Source: Polaromonas sp.
GTDB lineage: Bacteria > Pseudomonadota > Gammaproteobacteria > Burkholderiales > Burkholderiaceae_C
Assembly: GCA_021731285.1 (NCBI GenBank)
Contig: JAKFXR010000107.1
Location: 1-38,533, forward strand
Direction of reading: 5' to 3'
DNA length: 38,533 bases
Shown: in pieces, positions 17,026-28,758 of the stretch
How positions within the stretch are numbered: position 1 is the stretch's first letter
Layout: each line of letters starts with the position of its first letter
Notes under the pieces: generated by a model
Told to the model about the DNA's origin: nothing
The model's database searches: none
The model's input: only the letters and a program-made list of their open reading frames with translations
Translations under genes and position numbers: made by a program

Positions 17026-17487
17026 ATGAAACGCTGCATGCAATATCTTCTCAAGGCGTGGCTGCCCATGACGCTGGCGATGCTGACCAGCCTGTCGGCG
17101 CTGCCCGCATTGGCACAGACAGAATCCGCCGCTCCCCTGAATGTCCGCAACTTCCCGAAAGCCGCCGTGCGCGGCGTGCTGGTAGTGCGCGCGCCTCCGG
17201 AGATCAGCATGAACGGCAAGGCAGACCGCCTGTCACCGGGGGCCCGCATCCGTAACGCCAACAACAACTACGTGGTCTCAGGCGTGCTCGTGGGCCAGGA
17301 ACTGCCAGTCAACTACACGCGCGACAGCGCCGGCCTGGTCCATGAGGTGTGGATACTCAATGCCGAAGAGGTCAAGGAAAAACGCGCCGGCTTGCCCACG
17401 CGCAGTTTCAGTTTTGGCTTCGAGGCCGCGCCTGTCCCGCAGGATGACGGCAAGACACCTTACAACCAGTTGCCGCGCTATAAATAA
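17026..17487 (+). CDS. Exported conserved hypothetical protein
   Basis: 153 residues with a clear signal peptide (about 1-30; positively charged start, hydrophobic core, cleavage after ALA). The mature protein has LNVRNFPKAAVRGVLVVRAPPEISMN and a short beta-rich region with LSPGARIRNANNNYVVSG that recalls small periplasmic or PEGA-like beta proteins. It ends in a short basic tail (NQLPRYK). Function not recognised; similar proteins appear in Burkholderiales genomes, from memory. It sits between the tRNA and miaB on the same strand. The start ATG has no strong Shine-Dalgarno. Confidence 0.78.
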   Translation: MKRCMQYLLKAWLPMTLAMLTSLSALPALAQTESAAPLNVRNFPKAAVRGVLVVRAPPEISMNGKADRLSPGARIRNANNNYVVSGVLVGQELPVNYTRDSAGLVHEVWILNAEEVKEKRAGLPTRSFSFGFEAAPVPQDDGKTPYNQLPRYK

Positions 17488-17499
17488 CGGCTATCCGCT

Positions 17500-17565
17500 G
17501 TTTACTTGCGCCAATCGCCACTTTGCCCTTGTATGAAGGGCACTTGTTGCTACTCTTTCAATAGC
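17500..17565 (+). repeat. Dispersed repeat family A, copy 5, abutting miaB
   Basis: The core TGCTACTCTTTCAATAGC (17548-17565) ends five bases before the miaB ATG, so this repeat supplies the immediate 5' leader. A CACTTTGCCCTTGTATGAAGGGC stretch precedes it and forms a GCCCTT/AAGGGC stem. No Shine-Dalgarno is visible between the core and the start codon. Confidence 0.6.
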
Positions 17566-17570
17566 ACCTC

Positions 17571-18914
17571 ATGAGCAAAAAAGTCTTTATCAAAACCTTC
17601 GGCTGCCAGATGAACGAGTACGACTCGGGAAAAATGTCCGACGTGCTGCATGCCGCGCAGGGGTACGAGCCAACCAGCAACGTCGATGAAGCTGATCTGA
17701 TCCTGTTCAACACCTGTTCGGTGCGTGAAAAAGCGCAGGAAAAGGTGTTCAGCGACCTGGGGCGCGTCAAACATCTGAAGAAAAAGGGTGTGCTGATCGG
17801 TGTGGGCGGATGTGTGGCAAGCCAGGAAGGTGAGGCCATCATTGAACGGGCGCCTTATGTGGACGTGGTGTTCGGGCCGCAAACCCTGCACCGCCTGCCC
17901 GACCTGCTGACCCAACGCATCAGCCAGGGGCGTTCACAGGTCGACATCAGCTTTCCCGAGATCGAAAAATTTGACCATCTGCCGGCCGCCCGTGTGGATG
18001 GTGCGAGCGCCTTTGTCAGCATCATGGAGGGCTGCTCCAAATACTGCAGCTATTGCGTGGTTCCCTACACCCGCGGCGAAGAAGTCTCGCGTCCCTTTGA
18101 AGACGTGCTGGTCGAAGTCGCCGGCCTGGCTGACCAGGGGGTGCGCGAAGTGACGCTGCTGGGCCAGAACGTCAACGCCTACCGTGGCGCCATGGGCAGC
18201 ACCGCCGAGATCGCCGACTTCGCCACGCTGCTCGAGTACGTGTCTGACATTCCCGGCATAGCGCGCATCCGCTATGTCACCAGTCACCCCAATGAATTCA
18301 CCCAGAGCCTGATCGATGCCTACGGCAAGCTGCCCAAGCTGGTGAACCACCTGCACCTGCCGGTGCAGCACGGCTCGGACCGCATCCTCATGGCCATGAA
18401 ACGCGGCTACACCGCCATGGAGTACAAAAGCACTGTCCGTAAACTCCGTGCGGTTCGCCCGGATCTGGCGATGAGCAGCGATTTCATCGTCGGCTTTCCT
18501 GGCGAAACCGACGACGATTTCAGCAAGATGATGAAGCTGATCAACGACGTTGGCTACGACACTTCCTTCAGCTTCATCTTCAGCCCCCGGCCGGGGACGC
18601 CCGCCGCCAACCTGGCGGACGACACGCCGCACGCGGTCAAGCTGCAGCGCCTGCAGGTGCTGCAGGCCACGATTGACGACAGTGTGCGCGCCATCAGCGC
18701 CAGCCGGCTGGGCACGGTGCAGCGTATTCTGGTGGAGGGTGCTTCACGCAAGGACCCGGCAGAGCTGATGGGCCGCACCGAATGCAACCGTGTCGTCAAC
18801 TTCAGGGGCCCGGCCCGTTTGATCGGCCAGATGATTGATGTGACCATCACCGAAGCCTCGCAGCGTTCGCTGCGCGGTGAAGTTTTGCGCGCGGCCGAAG
18901 CGCTGTCCGCCTGA
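17571..18914 (+). CDS. miaB: tRNA-2-methylthio-N6-dimethylallyladenosine synthase MiaB
   Basis: 447-residue radical SAM methylthiotransferase that adds the 2-methylthio group to i6A37 of tRNAs reading UNN codons. The N-terminal UPF0004 domain has cluster ligands Cys12 (GCQMNEYDS), Cys49 (NTCSVRE) and Cys81 (GGCVA). The radical SAM cluster is CSKYCSYC (155-162) followed by VVPYTRG. The C-terminal TRAM domain (about 380-445) binds tRNA. Length is standard. The ATG lies directly after a copy of repeat family A. It converges with ffh, with a 109-base gap containing another family A copy. Confidence 0.96.
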   Translation: MSKKVFIKTFGCQMNEYDSGKMSDVLHAAQGYEPTSNVDEADLILFNTCSVREKAQEKVFSDLGRVKHLKKKGVLIGVGGCVASQEGEAIIERAPYVDVVFGPQTLHRLPDLLTQRISQGRSQVDISFPEIEKFDHLPAARVDGASAFVSIMEGCSKYCSYCVVPYTRGEEVSRPFEDVLVEVAGLADQGVREVTLLGQNVNAYRGAMGSTAEIADFATLLEYVSDIPGIARIRYVTSHPNEFTQSLIDAYGKLPKLVNHLHLPVQHGSDRILMAMKRGYTAMEYKSTVRKLRAVRPDLAMSSDFIVGFPGETDDDFSKMMKLINDVGYDTSFSFIFSPRPGTPAANLADDTPHAVKLQRLQVLQATIDDSVRAISASRLGTVQRILVEGASRKDPAELMGRTECNRVVNFRGPARLIGQMIDVTITEASQRSLRGEVLRAAEALSA

Positions 18915-18948
18915 GCCGGGCGTGGCAAGCTCGTGCGGCAAGCGCATT

Positions 18949-19010
18949 TGCTACAAATGTAATAGCAAACTATTCCCGACCTTAAAGGGCAGGAAGCAGT
19001 TTTCGCTTAC
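18949..19010 (+). repeat. Dispersed repeat family A, copy 2
   Basis: The core TGCTACAAATGTAATAGC (18949-18966) plus AAACTATTCCCG, then AAAGGGCAGGAAGC and TTTTCGC. It is the closest relative of copy 1 at 462. It fills the gap between the convergent miaB and ffh genes. Confidence 0.7.
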
Positions 19011-19023
19011 AAGATCCGGCAGA

Positions 19024-20382
19024 TCAGAACTTGGGCATGCCTTTCATGCCGCCCATGCGCTTCATCATCTTCATCATCCCGCCGCCCTTCATCTTCTTCA
19101 TCATTCCCTGCATCTGCTCAAACTCATTGAGCAGGCGGTTGACCTCCTGAACCTGGACACCGGAGCCGGCCGCAATGCGGCGCTTGCGCGTGGCCTTGAT
19201 CAGCTCTGGCTTGCGCCGTTCCAGTGGCGTCATGCTCTGGATGATGCCTTCCTTGCGGCGTATGTCTTTTTCGGCCTTGTCCATATCGACCTGGCCAGCC
19301 TTGGCCGCCATCTGGGCCGGCAACTTGTCGAGCAGGCTGGACAAGCCACCCATGTTTTTCATCTGTTGCAACTGGCTCAGGAAATCATTGAGGTCAAAGC
19401 CGCTGCCGGACTTCATCTTGGCCGCGAGCTTCTGCGCCGCCTGCACGTCCACGCCAGCGGTGACCTGCTCAACGAGCGCCAGGATGTCACCCATACCGAG
19501 AATGCGCCCGGCATGGCGCTGGGCGTCAAAGACTTCCAGCCCGTCGATCTTTTCGCTGGTGCCCGAAAACTTGATGGGCGCGCCGGTGATCTGCCGCACG
19601 CTGAGCGCCGCGCCGCCGCGCGAGTCACCGTCGGTCTTGGTCAGGATGATGCCAGTCAGCGGCAGCGCTTCCTTGAAGGCCTTGGCGGTGTTGATCGCGT
19701 CCTGACCCTGCATCGCATCGACGACAAACAGGGTTTCCACCGGATTGAGCGCCGCATGCAGGCCCTTGATCTCGGCCATCAGCGCTTCATCGATCGCCAG
19801 CCGGCCGGCGGTGTCGACCAGCAACACGTCAAAGAAATGCTTGCGGGCGTAGTCCAGCGCGGCCAAAGCGATGTCCACCGGTTTTTGATCGGCGCTGCTG
19901 GGAAACCATTCGGCGCCGGCCTGCTTCGTCACTGTCCTGAGCTGCTCGATGGCGGCCGGGCGGTAGACGTCACCAGAAACTGTCAGTACTTTTTTCTTGC
20001 GCTTTTCGATCAGGTGTTTGGCCAGTTTGGCCGTGGTCGTGGTCTTGCCTGCACCCTGCAAACCAGCCATCAGGATCACCGCCGGTGGCTGGGCCGCAAG
20101 GTTGATGTCGCTGACACCTTCGCCCATGGTGGCAGCCAGTTCGCGATTGACAATGCTGACCAGCACCTGCCCGGGCGACAGGGAGCTCATGACCTCCTGC
20201 CCCAGCGCCTTGTCCTTGACGCGGGCAATGAAGTCACGCACCACCGGCAAGGCCACATCGGCCTCGAGCAGGGCCATGCGCACCTCGCGCAGCATGTCCT
20301 GCACATTGGATTCGGTGATGCGGGCCTGGCCACGCATTTCCTTGACGAGGCGGGAAAGTTTGTCGGAGAGGGCTGAGGCCAT
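19024..20382 (-). CDS. ffh: Signal recognition particle protein Ffh (SRP54)
   Basis: 452 residues, as in E. coli (453). SRP GTPase that binds 4.5S RNA and hydrophobic signal sequences and docks with FtsY for co-translational membrane insertion. N domain at 1-90, P-loop GLQGAGKT (107-114), DTAGR and TKTDGDSRGG (G3 and G4 regions), then the methionine-rich M domain (about 300-452) ending in MKKMKGGGMMKMMKRMGG-type repeats. Start: ATG 20382 with GGAG eight bases upstream; a longer frame to 20655 runs through the divergent neighbour and is rejected. Divergent from the CcsA-like gene, a neighbour arrangement also seen in Gammaproteobacteria. Confidence 0.97.
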   Translation of the reverse strand: MASALSDKLSRLVKEMRGQARITESNVQDMLREVRMALLEADVALPVVRDFIARVKDKALGQEVMSSLSPGQVLVSIVNRELAATMGEGVSDINLAAQPPAVILMAGLQGAGKTTTTAKLAKHLIEKRKKKVLTVSGDVYRPAAIEQLRTVTKQAGAEWFPSSADQKPVDIALAALDYARKHFFDVLLVDTAGRLAIDEALMAEIKGLHAALNPVETLFVVDAMQGQDAINTAKAFKEALPLTGIILTKTDGDSRGGAALSVRQITGAPIKFSGTSEKIDGLEVFDAQRHAGRILGMGDILALVEQVTAGVDVQAAQKLAAKMKSGSGFDLNDFLSQLQQMKNMGGLSSLLDKLPAQMAAKAGQVDMDKAEKDIRRKEGIIQSMTPLERRKPELIKATRKRRIAAGSGVQVQEVNRLLNEFEQMQGMMKKMKGGGMMKMMKRMGGMKGMPKF

Positions 20383-20459
20383 GAATAAGCTCCACAACTG
20401 GAGCGAAAAGGGAGTCAAAGAAGGGACCCGGCAGGCGGTCCAGAAGCTAAACTGTAGCC

Positions 20460-21260
20460 ATGATTTTAACTTTGAGCGCTGGGTGGGGTCTGGCCGTGGG
20501 CGTGGGCGCAGCGCTGGCCTATGCCATCCTGGCGCTGGCGACCCCGCGTCTGGGCAACGGGGCAACACGCGCTGTATTGGCAGCGGCATGGCTGCTGCAC
20601 GCTCTGGCTCTTGCCGACGGCCTGCTCGGCGAGCCGCCACGCTTCGGTTTTGCACCCGCCCTGTCCATGACCGTCTGGCTGGTATTGAGCGTTTATGCCG
20701 TGGAAAGCCGGCTGTTTCCGCAACTCAGGGCGCGCTGGGCGCTTGCGGGTTTGGGCACGGCGGCGGTTTTGCTCGCGCTGGCGTTTCCGGGCTCAAGTTA
20801 TCACCGGGTAGCCTCGCCGTGGTTGCCCTTGCACTGGGCTTTGGGCATTGCCTCCTATGGCCTGTTCGCCGCAGCCGTGGTGCACGGCGGCTTGATGAAC
20901 CGCTCCGAGCGCTCGATCCGTTCGGCGACGCAACCCGACACTGGCGTGCCGCTGTTGACGCTGGAGCGACTGACTTTCCGTTTTGTCCAGGCCGGCTTCG
21001 TGCTCCTGACCGCCACGCTGCTGGTGGGCTGGCTGTTTGCTGAAAATCTCTATGGCCCCGGCCTGGCCGCGCAATGGAATCACAAAACCGTGTTTTCGGT
21101 GCTGGCCTGGCTGACCTTTGCGGGGCTGCTGGCAGGCCGCGTGTACCTGGGCTGGCGCGGACGCCAGGCGGTGCGTGTGCTTTACCTTGGTTCGGGCCTG
21201 CTGCTGCTCGGCTACGTGGGTTCGCGCTTTGTACTTGAAGTCGTTTTAAAGCGCGTATGA
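20460..21260 (+). CDS. CcsA/YpjD-like inner-membrane protein
   Basis: 266 residues with about eight hydrophobic helices, belonging to the cytochrome c assembly (CcsA/CcmC/CcmF) family, YpjD branch. Conserved His residues in PLHWALG (about 123-129) and NHKTVFSVLAWLTF (about 207-220) correspond to haem-ligand positions in family members that handle haem. The classic WWD motif is not obvious, so haem handling is inferred. It diverges from ffh (77-base gap), as ypjD does in many proteobacteria. Its stop overlaps the next gene by ATGA (21257-21260). Confidence 0.86.
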   Translation: MILTLSAGWGLAVGVGAALAYAILALATPRLGNGATRAVLAAAWLLHALALADGLLGEPPRFGFAPALSMTVWLVLSVYAVESRLFPQLRARWALAGLGTAAVLLALAFPGSSYHRVASPWLPLHWALGIASYGLFAAAVVHGGLMNRSERSIRSATQPDTGVPLLTLERLTFRFVQAGFVLLTATLLVGWLFAENLYGPGLAAQWNHKTVFSVLAWLTFAGLLAGRVYLGWRGRQAVRVLYLGSGLLLLGYVGSRFVLEVVLKRV

Positions 21261-21502
21261 AATACCTGATCGTTCTGGTGGTGATCCTGGTGGGCGTCTG
21301 GTTCTGGCGCAACAACCGGCGTACCGAATTGAGAAACAAACCACCGCGGCCATCCGCTCCACCCGTGGCGGGGCCGCACCAGCAAGCCACCGAAGTGGTG
21401 GCGTGTGCGCTCTGTTCGCTTCACTTGCCGCGCACCGACGCACTGCCCGGCAGTCGTGGCCTGTATTGCAGCGATGCGCACCGCCGCGAGGCGGAAACCT
21501 GA
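21257..21502 (+). CDS. PP0621-like small membrane-anchored Cys-rich protein
   Basis: 81 residues. An N-terminal hydrophobic helix (about 3-17), a short basic and proline-rich linker, and a C-terminal CALC...YC motif (Cys50, Cys53 and Cys70, with a nearby His) that looks like a small metal-binding knuckle. Small proteins of this type are catalogued as the PP0621 family, of unknown function, and are often found beside pilS. It overlaps the upstream gene by four bases and the downstream pilS by one (TGATG at 21500-21504), which indicates coupled translation. Confidence 0.82.
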   Translation: MKYLIVLVVILVGVWFWRNNRRTELRNKPPRPSAPPVAGPHQQATEVVACALCSLHLPRTDALPGSRGLYCSDAHRREAET

Positions 21503-23223
21503 TGCGGCTGGATCCTGGCAACTCCTGGTTTGAACCGGTGAATGCCCATCCCGGCGCCTGGGAATCGGACGCCGGCGGCGAATCCTTCGGCCGGTTGTGG
21601 CGGGCCTTCATGACAGCCCGCGTCACGATCGCAAGCGTGCTGCTTGCCCTCCAGGCGTCCATTTACGCATTGGGCCAACCACTGCGCGAAGGCATGATCC
21701 TGCTGTGCGTCGCCTATTTCGCAGCCACCCTGGCAGTGCGCGTATGGGCCCACCCCAAGCCCGCAGGCAGCACCTTTGACGCGCAGTGGGTATCGACGGT
21801 CGGCGTTGATGTTCTGGCATTTTCCGCGCTGAACTTCCTGCAGTCGGGCTCCATCAACTACACCGCGCTGTTTGCCCTGCCGGTACTGCTGGCCTCCGTG
21901 CTGGGGCCCATCTTGCTGGCCATGGGCACTGCGGCCAGTGTGACGCTGCTGCTGCTGGCGGACGCCTGGTGGGTGTCGCTGCAGAACATGGGCGAATCCA
22001 CTGCCCGCTTTCTCCAGGCAGGGCTGAGCGGTTCCGGCTTTTTTGTGGTGGCCTTGCTGGCCAACCAGCTGGCTCTGCGCCTGTCACGGGAACAGCGGCG
22101 CGCCGCAAGCAGCCAGTCGATTGCGCGCATGCAGACACAGGTCAACGAGCTGGTCATTGATACGCTGGTCGACGGCGTGCTGGTTGTCGACACCAATGGC
22201 ATCGTGCGCGCTGCCAATCCGGCATCGCGCCGACTGCTGACCACGCAGGGCCTGGTCCGCAATGCCCCATTCATGCTCGCAGCCGAAGCTGCCTGGCAAC
22301 CACTGGTGGAACTGGCCCAGCTGACCTTCCAGCGCGGCGCGCTTCAACAAGCCGACATCAATCTGGAACAACCCACCCGCCGCGCCAGGCGCCTGCATGT
22401 GCGCACACGCCTGGCAGCTTCCCGCGATGGCTCCGAAGAGAACCTGTGCGTGATGTTTCTGGAGGACCTGCGTGAAATGGAAGCCCGGGTGCGTACCGAA
22501 AAAATGGCGGCGATGGGCCGCATGTCGGCAGCAGTGGCCCATGAAATACGAAATCCGCTGGCAGCCATCGTGCAGGCCAACGCCCTGCTGGAGGAAGATC
22601 TGCAGGATGCAGGCCACCGGCAACTGACAGGCATGGTGACGCAGAATGCGCAACGCCTTGCGCGCATTGTCGAGGAGATACTCAATATCTCGCGTGTGCA
22701 GGAACAGGCCCCCCAAGGTCAGACGCAAGCCTTGTTTCTGGACGGCGCCGTACAAAAAATCTGCTCCGACTGGGCACAGCAAAACACTTCCGGCCACCGG
22801 CTCGCCGTCAGGCAGGACTCGGCGCAGGCGACGGTCCTGTTCGAGCCTGAACACCTGCGGCGCCTGCTGGTCAACCTGCTGGACAATGCCATGCGCTACG
22901 CCAGCGCGACGGCAGGTGCGATACAGGTAAGCACCGAGCTGCCTGCCTCAAACCAGGCCAGGCTGTCCGTCTGGAGCGACGGTCAACCTCTGGAAAAAAC
23001 CGTTCAGTCGCATTTGTTCGAGCCTTTCTTCTCGTCGGAAAGCCGCTCCAGCGGCTTGGGGCTCTATATATGCAGGGAACTGTGCGAACGCCATGGTGCA
23101 CTGATCGGCTATCAGCGAACAACGCAAAACGCCGTGGAGGGCAATGAATTTTTTGTCATCTTCAGGCTGGCGTCTGCAGATGCCCCCCTCGCACCATCGC
23201 TTTTTGATATTCAACCGGCCTGA
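21502..23223 (+). CDS. pilS: PilS-type sensor histidine kinase
   Basis: 573 residues. About six membrane helices in the N-terminal third (about 40-190), a PAS-like domain (about 215-320: [22 protein letters not shown]), the dimerisation/phosphoacceptor domain with His347 in [13 protein letters not shown], and a HATPase domain with [13 protein letters not shown] (N box) and SSGLGLYI (G2). In Pseudomonas, PilS with PilR controls pilin gene expression through sigma-54. Start: ATG 21502 overlaps the stop of the preceding gene (TGATG). The linked response-regulator gene begins 17 bases downstream. Confidence 0.9.
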   Translation: MRLDPGNSWFEPVNAHPGAWESDAGGESFGRLWRAFMTARVTIASVLLALQASIYALGQPLREGMILLCVAYFAATLAVRVWAHPKPAGSTFDAQWVSTVGVDVLAFSALNFLQSGSINYTALFALPVLLASVLGPILLAMGTAASVTLLLLADAWWVSLQNMGESTARFLQAGLSGSGFFVVALLANQLALRLSREQRRAASSQSIARMQTQVNELVIDTLVDGVLVVDTNGIVRAANPASRRLLTTQGLVRNAPFMLAAEAAWQPLVELAQLTFQRGALQQADINLEQPTRRARRLHVRTRLAASRDGSEENLCVMFLEDLREMEARVRTEKMAAMGRMSAAVAHEIRNPLAAIVQANALLEEDLQDAGHRQLTGMVTQNAQRLARIVEEILNISRVQEQAPQGQTQALFLDGAVQKICSDWAQQNTSGHRLAVRQDSAQATVLFEPEHLRRLLVNLLDNAMRYASATAGAIQVSTELPASNQARLSVWSDGQPLEKTVQSHLFEPFFSSESRSSGLGLYICRELCERHGALIGYQRTTQNAVEGNEFFVIFRLASADAPLAPSLFDIQPA

Positions 23224-23240
23224 TACTTCGAGACCTGCCC

Positions 23241-24683
23241 ATGAGTACCCCCCATCAGGCGCACATACTGGTTATCGACGACGAGCCCGACCTGCGCACG
23301 CTCTACGAACTCACCCTGTTGCGGGAAGGCTACCGGGTGGAGGCCGCAGCCGACCTGGCGCAGGCCCGGCTTCAGCTCCAGGAAAAGCGCTTTGATGCCG
23401 TCATCACTGACATGCGCCTGCCGGACGGATTGGGGCTTGAACTGCTTCGTGAAATGGTTACCCAGCAACGTCCGGAACGCTGCGTTGTCATCACGGCCCA
23501 CGGGTCTGCGGACAACGCGGTGGAAGCCTTGAAGGCCGGCGCATTTGACTACCTCACCAAGCCCGTGGATCTCAAGCAATTTCGCAACGTGGTCGCATCT
23601 GCCATTCAGGGCTCTGCAAGCGTGACGGGACTGGCCGGCAAACCCGCCGGTGACGCCCGGGTCGCGGCAACCAGGTCAGCCCGGCCGGGCGAGCTTGTGC
23701 CGGCCTTGCAGCGCATTGTTGGCGAATCTGCGGTGATGCAATCGGTCAAATCGCGTATCGTCAAGGTCGCAGGAAGCATGGCTCCCGTGCTGATTCATGG
23801 TGAGTCGGGCACTGGCAAGGAACTGGTGGCACGCGCGGTGCACGATTGCAGCCATCGTGCCGCCGGGCCATTTGTAGCCGTCAATTGCAGCGCCATTCCC
23901 GAAAATTTGCTGGAGGCGGAATTTTTCGGCGCCCGCAAAGGGGCCTACACCGGCTCGGGCCAGGACCGCCTCGGTTATTTTCAGGCCGCCCAGGGCGGCA
24001 CGCTTTTTCTGGACGAAATCGGGGATCTGCCGCTCGCCATGCAATCCAAGTTGCTGCGCGCCATTCAGGAGCGGGTGGTTCGCCCCCTGGGGTCCACCCA
24101 TGAAGACACGGTCGATGTCCGCATCGTCAGCGCAACCCACAAAGCGCTGGGCGCCGAGGTCTCCAGCGGCACCTTTCGGCAGGACCTGTATTACCGGCTC
24201 AACGTCATCGAGATCAAAGTCCCGCCCCTGCGCGAGCGCCGGGAAGATCTGCCCGTGCTGTGCCGGGATCTGCTGGACAGGATTTGTGAAGAATCGGGAT
24301 TTCGTGTGCCTGACCTGTCTGCCGAGGTGTTCGCCACCCTGCAAGCCCATCCCTTCGACGGCAATGTGCGGGAACTCGAGAATCTCCTGCACCGCGCCGT
24401 GGCACTCGGCGAAGGCGGTGCACTGCAACTCGAATCTCCACAGATGGACAGCATGCCCGCCTCCATGGAGGCCGCCAATCCCGTGGCGGTGCCAGAGAAC
24501 CTGCAGGACTTTCTGGACAACCAGGAGCGCGACATTCTCTCCAAGGTATTGCAGGAAACGGGTTTTAACCGTACCGCTGCGGCAACCAAGCTGGGTTTGA
24601 GTCTGCGCCAGATCCGTTACCGCATCGCCCGCCTCAACATCCTCACCCCTGGCGGCGATGCCACTACCGATGAGCAACAGTGA
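23241..24683 (+). CDS. pilR: PilR-type sigma-54-dependent response regulator
   Basis: 480 residues. Receiver domain (about 8-120) with Asp57 (phosphoacceptor, [10 protein letters not shown]) and Lys107. AAA+ domain with Walker A GESGTGKE (187-194), the sigma-54-contact loop GAYTGS (234-239, where most family members have GAFTGA) and Walker B LFLDEIGD (255-262). A Fis-type helix-turn-helix closes the protein ([20 protein letters not shown]). With PilS it should activate sigma-54 promoters, by analogy the type IV pilin gene, which is not in this window. Its 3' end overlaps ampD. Confidence 0.92.
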   Translation: MSTPHQAHILVIDDEPDLRTLYELTLLREGYRVEAAADLAQARLQLQEKRFDAVITDMRLPDGLGLELLREMVTQQRPERCVVITAHGSADNAVEALKAGAFDYLTKPVDLKQFRNVVASAIQGSASVTGLAGKPAGDARVAATRSARPGELVPALQRIVGESAVMQSVKSRIVKVAGSMAPVLIHGESGTGKELVARAVHDCSHRAAGPFVAVNCSAIPENLLEAEFFGARKGAYTGSGQDRLGYFQAAQGGTLFLDEIGDLPLAMQSKLLRAIQERVVRPLGSTHEDTVDVRIVSATHKALGAEVSSGTFRQDLYYRLNVIEIKVPPLRERREDLPVLCRDLLDRICEESGFRVPDLSAEVFATLQAHPFDGNVRELENLLHRAVALGEGGALQLESPQMDSMPASMEAANPVAVPENLQDFLDNQERDILSKVLQETGFNRTAAATKLGLSLRQIRYRIARLNILTPGGDATTDEQQ

Positions 24684-25299
24684 GATCAACCGGTCCGAAT
24701 CGCCGGACGGCAAGCAGGCGCTTTGGCACAAGGGCTGGTACAGGTTCGCCAGGCAGCTGGCATCGCCCAATGTTGGGGCACGCCCACCTCAGGCCTGCAT
24801 CGACCTAATCGTCATCCACTCCATCAGCCTGCCCCCGGGCGAATTTGGCAATGGCCAGGTGCAGCGCCTGTTCACCAACCAGCTGGACTGGGATGCACAC
24901 CCTTATTTTAAAAACATGCAGGGGCTGCAGGTTTCCGCCCACTTCTTCATCACCCGTGCCGGCCAGCTGTGGCAGTTTGTCAGCTGCGACGAACGCGCGT
25001 GGCATGCCGGCGAGTCTGCTTACCGAGGCCGGCGCAACTGCAACGATGACTCGGTCGGCATTGAACTCGAAGGACTGGAAGGTGGACTGTTTGAGGCCGC
25101 CCAATACGAAACCCTTGGCAGCATCTGTGCTGCCTTGCTGCGGCAATACCCGGTCGCGCATCTGGCGGGGCACGAACACATCGCCACCGGCCGCAAGCAG
25201 GACCCGGGCGCAGGATTCGACTGGTCATTTCTGCAGAGATCGCTGGGCCTGCCGTCTAAGTGTTTTCCCGAAATGTCTGATCATCGCGACGGTAAATAA
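24658..25299 (+). CDS. ampD: 1,6-anhydro-N-acetylmuramyl-L-alanine amidase
   Basis: 213 residues; cytoplasmic zinc amidase that recycles muropeptides and, through them, keeps AmpR-controlled beta-lactamase low in other bacteria. Zinc ligands are His54 (IVIHSISLP), His172 (AGHEHIATG) and Asp182 (DPG). Catalytic Glu136 (GIELEG) and Lys180 are present. The first ATG (24658) lies inside pilR; ATG 24670 is an alternative that would shorten the protein by four residues, still overlapping pilR. The overlap suggests co-transcription with pilSR. A strong inverted repeat follows the stop. Confidence 0.93.
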   Translation: MPLPMSNSEINRSESPDGKQALWHKGWYRFARQLASPNVGARPPQACIDLIVIHSISLPPGEFGNGQVQRLFTNQLDWDAHPYFKNMQGLQVSAHFFITRAGQLWQFVSCDERAWHAGESAYRGRRNCNDDSVGIELEGLEGGLFEAAQYETLGSICAALLRQYPVAHLAGHEHIATGRKQDPGAGFDWSFLQRSLGLPSKCFPEMSDHRDGK

Positions 25300-25306
25300 G
25301 ACCCTT

Positions 25307-25348
25307 TCCGGCGCGGCAACTGGTAAGAATTTGTTGTCCTGCGCCGGA
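25307..25348. terminator. Inverted repeat downstream of ampD
   Basis: TCCGGCGC (25307-25314) pairs with GCGCCGGA (25341-25348); inside, GGCAAC pairs with GTTGTC, giving a long interrupted hairpin starting eight bases after the ampD stop. There is no T-tract, so efficiency as an intrinsic terminator is uncertain. The rest of the 25349-25520 gap contains several small stems (for example CCGCA/TGCGG at 25458-25475) but no recognisable gene. Confidence 0.45.
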
Positions 25349-25523
25349 CTGAGGACAGCAAAGGGTTGGCCGCCAAAAGCGGCTGGCAGCCCGCATGAAC
25401 AGGCCGCCGAACACTGGCGAGGCAGCTGACACAAGGCTTTGCGCTGCAAATCTTCCACCGCAAAATCTTCTGCGGCCGGTGAACAAGCAGGCCGCGCGGC
25501 ACAGGGTGCCCTCATGGCAAAAA

Positions 25524-25539
25524 ACACTACCGGTAGTGC
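25524..25539. promoter_or_regulatory. NrdR box 1
   Basis: ACACTACCGGTAGTGC, a near-perfect palindrome, fits the outer half-sites of the NrdR consensus (ACACWATATATWGTGT) at 11 of 16 positions. It lies immediately upstream of the -35 element and exactly 31 bp (three helical turns) from box 2, the spacing typical of paired NrdR boxes. Confidence 0.8.
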
Positions 25540-25568
25540 TTGATATCGCCTGTGACCCTAGGTATAGT
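25540..25568 (+). promoter_or_regulatory. nrdAB promoter
   Basis: TTGATA (25540-25545), 17 bases, TATAGT (25563-25568): a strong sigma-70 match, with transcription expected to start about 25575. Box 1 abuts its -35 and box 2 covers its -10, so bound NrdR would block RNA polymerase. The leader to the nrdA ATG is about 144 bases; CCCTAA (25577) pairs with TTAGGG (25599) near its 5' end. Confidence 0.75.
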
Positions 25569-25570
25569 GT
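25555..25570. promoter_or_regulatory. NrdR box 2
   Basis: ACCCTAGGTATAGTGT matches the NrdR consensus at 13 of 16 positions and overlaps the -10 element. NrdR is a zinc-finger/ATP-cone repressor of ribonucleotide reductase genes that binds such pairs when dATP is high; nrdR itself is not in this window. Confidence 0.8.
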
Positions 25571-25718
25571 CTAAGCCCCTAATTTCAATTTGATGTATTT
25601 AGGGTCCTGCAACCCAAAGGAACCTACCGCCAGCGAGCCCTTATGGCCACCGTCAGCTCATTCCGTTGCCCCTGAATCACATCAACGCTCCCAACAACAA
25701 AGCACAAAGAGGAAGTCA

Positions 25719-28625
<2,907 letters not shown>

Positions 28626-28690
28626 AAAAAGCAGCCTTGCTCCTGAGAAATCCAGCATCCGATTCGATGTAATTGAGCAACACTAATTTG

Positions 28691-28728
28691 CAGCGATGTG
28701 AATGAACACTTTTCATTTTGTATCGCTG
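28691..28728 (+). promoter_or_regulatory. Hairpin in the nrdA-nrdB intergenic region
   Basis: CAGCGAT (28691-28697) pairs with ATCGCTG (28722-28728), with AATGA/TCATT extending the stem inside. It lies in a 133-base AT-rich gap just before nrdB, with no T-tract. It could be an mRNA processing or stability element that sets the NrdA/NrdB ratio; this is inference. Confidence 0.4.
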
Positions 28729-28758
28729 CTTTCATAATCCAACTTATTGGAAACATCT

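Noticed and set aside
18877-20376. 499-residue plus-strand frame
   Set aside because: Antisense to ffh; a shadow produced by its codon usage.
25225-25527. 100-residue minus-strand frame in the ampD-nrdA gap
   Set aside because: It overlaps ampD antisense and the gap's inverted repeats; no motif or ribosome-binding site supports it.
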